Below are positions 60,512 to 64,000 of a DNA stretch of 64,000 bases, one piece after another. Source of the DNA: Duganella sp. Root1480D1 (GTDB lineage: Bacteria; Pseudomonadota; Gammaproteobacteria; Burkholderiales; Burkholderiaceae_D); NCBI RefSeq assembly GCF_001427305.1, contig NZ_LMFZ01000045.1:358707-422706 (forward strand), in the 5' to 3' direction. The position numbers and the translations under genes were made by a program. Below the pieces are notes generated by a model, which searched no databases, had not been told where the DNA came from, and worked only from the letters and a program-made list of their open reading frames with translations. Every line of letters begins with the position of its first letter. Position 1 is the stretch's first letter.

Positions 60512-61413
60512 GTACTTTCTTGGATAGCGATAGGAACATGGCGGTGCAGAAATTCGATCTGGTCGGCCACCACCTTCTCGAAGCCTTTCCCGACATAGAC
60601 GCCGAAGTGGCCTTCCCCGTATACCTTGACCTCGCCCCGCGGCGCCTTGCGGACATGGCGGAGCGTGGACCGCGTCGGTGCGACGGTGTCGTGCTCACAG
60701 ACACAGAACAGGGCGGGACAGGGCAACTGGCTGGCCAGCTTGCCGGGACGGTAGGCCATGATCTGCAGCGCGGCGCGTGCAGCAACACGGTTCTGAAACG
60801 GTAAACCGCGCGGTACCAGCTTGAGGTAGCCATCCAGGCAATCATGCGCTGTCATCAGCGCGGCCGAGCACGGCGCGCCGCTGGTATCGACCATGATCGG
60901 CTTGGCGCCGGCCCAGGCCAGCAGTTGGTCGGCAATGGCGAGCGGCAGGACTCGAAGGGAGGTGATCGGATTCATTGCCAGCCCCGACGCAAGGCCATCG
61001 GTGAACAAGCATTGCGCGATGACTGCGCTGACTCCTTCAACGGTAGCGCCGGCATGGACAGCGTGCCCACCGCCGAAAGAAGTGCCCCAGACCACCACAC
61101 GACGGCCGTCGACCTGCGCCAGCCCGCGCGCGAACTCGACGGCAGCACGCCAGTCAGCCTGCTGCTTCCCGACATCCAATAATTGGCGCGGCGTTCCGTC
61201 GCTGCCGCCGAAATGCCGATAGTCGAAAACCAGGCAGGCATATCCCGCGGCTTGGAAACGTTCGGCAAAGGAGTCCAGCCGCATCTGCCGGACTCCGCCC
61301 AGACCGTGGGCCATCACGATGATGGGTGCCGGCCGCGCGCCTTGCGGCAGGTACAACCACGCGGCACACCGCTCGCCCTGCGATGGGAAGTGAATTTCTA
61401 AACGAGTTGTCAT
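60508..61413 (-). CDS. Alpha/beta hydrolase
   Basis: 301 residues: HGLGG (36-40, oxyanion), GTSFGGG (nucleophile Ser112), a late Asp (HDTVAP) and the final His (EGHFGVY). The domain is a serine hydrolase acting on esters or lactones, with no signal peptide. First gene of the leftward unit; the putative TetR operator lies 20 bp upstream. An esterase plus two dehydrogenases could degrade a cyclic ketone or ester, but the substrate is unknown. Confidence 0.82.
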   Translation of the reverse strand: MTTRLEIHFPSQGERCAAWLYLPQGARPAPIIVMAHGLGGVRQMRLDSFAERFQAAGYACLVFDYRHFGGSDGTPRQLLDVGKQQADWRAAVEFARGLAQVDGRRVVVWGTSFGGGHAVHAGATVEGVSAVIAQCLFTDGLASGLAMNPITSLRVLPLAIADQLLAWAGAKPIMVDTSGAPCSAALMTAHDCLDGYLKLVPRGLPFQNRVAARAALQIMAYRPGKLASQLPCPALFCVCEHDTVAPTRSTLRHVRKAPRGEVKVYGEGHFGVYVGKGFEKVVADQIEFLHRHVPIAIQEST

Positions 61414-61432
61414 TTTTAGCTAACCCCAGTAT

Positions 61433-61465
61433 TAGAGCTGTCTCCATTGATTGGAGTTAACTCTA
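61433..61465. promoter_or_regulatory. Imperfect palindromic TetR operator
   Basis: TAGAGCTGTCTCCA and TGGAGTTAACTCTA form 14-bp arms with three mismatches around TTGAT. It lies between the divergent hydrolase (61413) and TetR (61492) genes, where it could control both. Another TTGGAGTA half-like sequence follows at about 61469. Confidence 0.6.
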
Positions 61466-61491
61466 TACTTGGAGTATGCTATAGTCAAGCT

Positions 61492-62121
61492 ATGAATGAA
61501 GCCAAACCCACTCGCACTCAGCGGCGCACCGAGGAAATGCGTCGCACGATCATCGAAATCGCCTCGCAAATCCTCGCCGAAAGCGGCACCGCAGCGCTCA
61601 GCGCAGAGGAAGTCGCGCGCCGTGCCGACATAGCACCGCAGACGGTTTACAACCGGGTTGGTGGCAAAGGCGCCCTACTGGCTGCCGCGGCCGAATCAGC
61701 CATGCTCGAAAACCGCCGGCACATGGATGCGGCGTATGCAATGCCGGGGTCGCCGTTGGAACGCATCCGGCTGGTTGGCGCGGCCTATCGTCAGTTTGCG
61801 CTAGAACAACCGATCCAGTTCCTGCTCTTGGCCTCGCCACCCGACGACTTCGAAACTGCCAAGCCTCTGATAGCACTAGTCGCCGAACAGAACACAAAGT
61901 TGGAACAGTTGTTGCGGGAAGGGATTACCTGCGGTGAGGTGCGGGCCGACATCGACCCTCCCGCAATGGCGACTGCGCTTTGGGGAATGTTCAACGGTGT
62001 GCTGACGCTGGGCGTGCGCAACGATGGTTTCAAGCTCAAGGACGCCGCCTGGGAAAAGGTCCTAGCGTCGGCGACCTTCGTAATACTGGACGGCTTGGCC
62101 GACAAGCAAGCACAGCACTAG
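61492..62121 (+). CDS. TetR-family transcriptional regulator
   Basis: 209 residues with an N-terminal helix-turn-helix (LSAEEVARRADIAPQTVYNRVGGKGALL) and a C-terminal ligand domain. It likely controls the divergent hydrolase-SDR-SDR unit. Start at 61492 (MNEAKP); 15 upstream codons in the same frame lie in the operator. A perfect hairpin terminator follows at 62228. Effector unknown. Confidence 0.83.
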   Translation: MNEAKPTRTQRRTEEMRRTIIEIASQILAESGTAALSAEEVARRADIAPQTVYNRVGGKGALLAAAAESAMLENRRHMDAAYAMPGSPLERIRLVGAAYRQFALEQPIQFLLLASPPDDFETAKPLIALVAEQNTKLEQLLREGITCGEVRADIDPPAMATALWGMFNGVLTLGVRNDGFKLKDAAWEKVLASATFVILDGLADKQAQH

Positions 62122-62227
62122 CATGTCATCGGATCCGCTCCATATCTCTCTGGCCGTCGCGGTCCCGCATTTGCTCTTTGCGAAACAGCGCAAGGAAATC
62201 ACCGGCAGTTCAATGAGGAACCAAAAG

Positions 62228-62254
62228 ATAATGGCTCCAAAAAGGAGCCATTAT
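62228..62254. terminator. Intrinsic terminator
   Basis: ATAATGGCTCC-AAAAA-GGAGCCATTAT is a perfect 11-bp hairpin followed by TTG and preceded by AAAAG. It lies 107 bp after the TetR stop and on the 3' side of the IEWE element, mirroring the arrangement at 58494 and 63124. Confidence 0.8.
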
Positions 62255-62383
62255 TTGCTTACCTGAGGCAATGACAGTTAATATTCTGTCACTCCCATTC
62301 GATTAGCTACGAGAATCGAAAGCCCTTGATTTTGTGAGGATTTTCGATCTAGTTTGTAGCAATACCATCAGAAATGCCATCAA
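62255..62383 (-). other. guaA-3'-end-like integration element 2
   Basis: Reverse complement of 62289-62306 reads LIEWE-stop, again like the GuaA C-terminus. AAATCAAGGGCTTT follows on the minus strand, then the paired TGATGGCATT/TGATGGTATT repeats (62360-62383). The region carries no gene. Confidence 0.5.
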
Positions 62384-62504
62384 GAATAGCGCAATCCTCG
62401 GTTCAAAATTATAGCCCTTGAGTACCGAAAGATCGTGCTATCTTCACGCCGCAGTAAATGGCCGGATTAAGTACTGCGCAACCGACTCTCGACGAATCGA
62501 AGAT

Positions 62505-62942
62505 CTATTGAGTGAGAAGTCGCAATCCATTGGGTTCTTCAAAGCGAATAGCGACCCTGTTGCACGATGCCAAACGAACTATACCTTGCCCTGACGCATC
62601 ATGATATGAATCAGCATCGACTACACCAGTAACAAGAACATACTTGCGATCAAGTGCACGATTAATGCTCTCATCCGAATACGTGTTCAACAATGAAATG
62701 CAGCGACGTCGATTTCTGTTAGCGTAGTCCGCCGGACCATCCCATATGCCCCTATCCTCGTTCCGGATGGACACCCATCCCTTTACGGTAACCTTCTTGC
62801 CGTCGAAAGCAGTTGGATTGGCAAGCACACTATCAACTTCAATCCACGGCGAAGGCGAATTCGGGGAGGTTGCACACGAGGAAACGGTCGTGGTTAGAAA
62901 AAGTATGCAACAGAATCTTATTTTGACTAACGAAACATTCAT
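62505..62942 (-). CDS. Hypothetical lipoprotein
   Basis: About 145 residues: a leader ending in the lipobox VSSC (TTTVSSCATS), then WIEVDSVLANPTAFDGKKVTVKGW, a pattern found in small secreted OB-like domains, and a Cys near the C-terminus. It is visibly AT-richer than the neighbouring operons, which suggests foreign origin. Good ribosome site GAGG before the ATG at 62942. Function unknown. Confidence 0.6.
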   Translation of the reverse strand: MNVSLVKIRFCCILFLTTTVSSCATSPNSPSPWIEVDSVLANPTAFDGKKVTVKGWVSIRNEDRGIWDGPADYANRNRRRCISLLNTYSDESINRALDRKYVLVTGVVDADSYHDASGQGIVRLASCNRVAIRFEEPNGLRLLTQ

Positions 62943-63123
62943 ATTTACCTCTCTATTTCCTATCGAAATCTGACTGCTGCGCATCTATCACGACGCGAGG
63001 CAGCCAGACCGATGTGTTCAAGGAGCGAAGAGCCTCGTTACAGGAAATGGCAAGAATCAAATCTCATTGATAATTCTGCGGCCCGATCGTGCGAATTCCT
63101 TGGTATTGCATGCGCCCAAAAAT

Positions 63124-63147
63124 AAAGCCCTGCAAAAACAGGGCTTT
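63124..63147. terminator. Intrinsic bidirectional terminator
   Basis: AAAGCCCTG-CAAAAA-CAGGGCTTT is a perfect 9-bp hairpin, almost identical to that at 58494. It stands to the left of the third IEWE element, so it would end leftward transcription from there. Confidence 0.75.
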
Positions 63148-63310
63148 ACATCTAGGCACGATTTGGAATTTTAGTTTCCAAAAAAGCAACCCTACTCCCA
63201 CTCTATTATTTACGGCAGACCGAAGTCCTTGATTTGGCACAGCTTTCCGGATTCTTTCACAATCGATACCAGCAGAAGTACCATCACCTATTGTTCGTTT
63301 AGAGCGCCCA
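63148..63310 (-). other. guaA-3'-end-like integration element 3
   Basis: Reverse complement of 63191-63208 reads IIEWE-stop. The minus strand continues with AATCAAGGACTTCGG and the paired TGATGGTACT/GCTGGTATCG repeats (about 63263-63286), then the block CTATTGTTCGTTTAG shared exactly with element 1. It holds no gene; interpreted as an attachment scar. Confidence 0.5.
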
Positions 63311-63628
63311 CTTGATCACAATTCACCGCAATTATATTGGACCTGCAAGATAATGCGATCCATGTCGCCAAGCGGAGCCAGAGTCGAGGCATCCATTATT
63401 CTATACCGGCATCGTCGCACACGTACGAACCGCGGCGCGGTACAGCAAGCAACGTCAACACCGAATCTTCAAGCTACGTCGTCAAACTGATCTGAGCCCG
63501 CTCCTCGCAATGACACCTAGCCCGACACGCTCTGTGGCCGTCGGCTTCCGCCCCAAATCAGACGTTGGTAAATCCGCACCTGATGAGTCAATCCTCACGT
63601 ATATGAGAGGCGTTTCGTGGAATAATAT
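63311..63628. other. Intergenic region without supported genes
   Basis: About 320 bp between element 3 and the next leftward gene. Base composition is mixed and no convincing ORF, hairpin or repeat was seen. Confidence 0.4.
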
Positions 63629-63904
63629 TCAGCGCCCTTCCTGGAGCCGACGTCTAAAAACCTGTACCCGCTTGGCTACGTTTTGACAGTCAAGCGTTAG
63701 CGCCCAATTCGGGTAATTCGAAACCTCGAGACGTACACCTCCATCGAGATCGACCGAAAATGATGGGTCGTCCTTATCTACTTTATTTTCAACAGACACC
63801 GCCGGCGGAAGCTCCGCCAGCAAATTGTAAACCGCTTGTTTCCCGAGCTTTCGATTGGATTCCATTTGAGATTGGGTCAGTGATGAAGAGCCGGAAATTT
63901 TCAA
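63629..63904 (-). CDS. Hypothetical protein
   Basis: 91 residues starting with a TTG (or a later ATG at QMESN). Helical N-terminus, then a beta-rich part (VSVENKV, FSVDLDGG, LEVSN). No family recognised. AT-richer than the chromosome average, so probably acquired. A start further right cannot be ruled out. Confidence 0.4.
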   Translation of the reverse strand: MKISGSSSLTQSQMESNRKLGKQAVYNLLAELPPAVSVENKVDKDDPSFSVDLDGGVRLEVSNYPNWALTLDCQNVAKRVQVFRRRLQEGR

Positions 63905-63929
63905 GCTAGTTGTCGCCTAATTTGATAGT

Positions 63930-64000
63930 TCAAGCTGCTTTTTTCAATGTGTGCTGGTCTACCTCCATGCTGTTCAAAGAATGTCCATTCTCAGGGTTCA
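63930..64000 (-). CDS. Partial open frame at window edge
   Basis: The frame ends NSMEVDQHTLKKAA-stop and continues beyond base 64000. Only 23 codons are visible, so identity cannot be given; a mobile-element protein or an island gene are both possible. Confidence 0.25.
   Translation of the reverse strand, partial: NPENGHSLNSMEVDQHTLKKAA

Noticed and set aside
58494..63310. Integron attC sites
   Set aside because: The elements are regularly placed between cassettes, but the RYYYAAC/GTTRRRY core pairs and the attC-type fold were not found; a tyrosine-recombinase scar fits better.

Overview
The window looks like part of the chromosome of a Gram-negative betaproteobacterium, most likely an Oxalobacteraceae member of the Massilia/Duganella type. 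This is inferred from high GC, many lipoprotein and twin-arginine signal sequences, a PEP-CTERM protein, GcvA-type LysR and LytS/LytTR regulators, and a YfcF-type glutathione transferase. No rRNA, tRNA, CRISPR or intact transposase was seen.

Region 1 (1-46 kb) is a plant cell-wall glycan locus that fits fucosylated, acetylated xyloglucan plus arabinose-containing side chains. A leftward operon (10.8 kb to beyond base 1) encodes an apparently complete oxidative (non-phosphorylating) L-fucose pathway: mutarotase, aldo/keto-reductase L-fucose dehydrogenase, fuconolactonase, a split UxaA-type dehydratase, an SDR 2-keto-3-deoxy-fuconate dehydrogenase, an FAH-fold hydrolase and a FucP permease. A GH97 enzyme and two L-galactonate/tagaturonate-type oxidoreductases share the operon. 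Upstream, a second leftward operon (20.0-11.0 kb) carries a SASA-family acetylesterase, a polysaccharide deacetylase, GH97, GH31 with PA14 (alpha-xylosidase type) and GH27. Rightward follow GH29 alpha-L-fucosidase, GH74 xyloglucanase, a PEP-CTERM protein, a DUF5009-type acyltransferase, GH3, an orphan sugar-binding protein, GH62, an alginate-lyase-fold multidomain lipoprotein and GH127. After an unrelated TetR/SDR/quinone-reductase unit come a second GH74, a LytS/LytTR two-component pair, a CE1-like esterase and a truncated GH95 fucosidase. Three transcription units (fucose operon, esterase/GH operon, lyase/GH127) share a conserved promoter module of about 70 bp, which ties degradation to catabolism.

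Region 2 (46-55 kb) is mixed housekeeping and signalling: GST/LysR, small proteins, a lone receiver, a decayed chemoreceptor, a GAF histidine kinase, a GNAT acetyltransferase, a PHB-depolymerase-type esterase and an OmpA-family protein, with at least two broken genes.

Region 3 (55-64 kb) looks like an accretion zone. Short regulated modules (AKR+SDR/LysR; SDR+SDR+hydrolase/TetR; a lipoprotein; a hypothetical gene) are separated by three related elements. Each contains a Glu-Trp-Glu-stop reading frame like the GMP synthase (guaA) C-terminus, an intrinsic terminator just beyond it, and paired GATGGTATC-like repeats. These look like serial integration scars, although no integrase is in the window. 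Functions are assigned from motifs and context only; no database search was possible.
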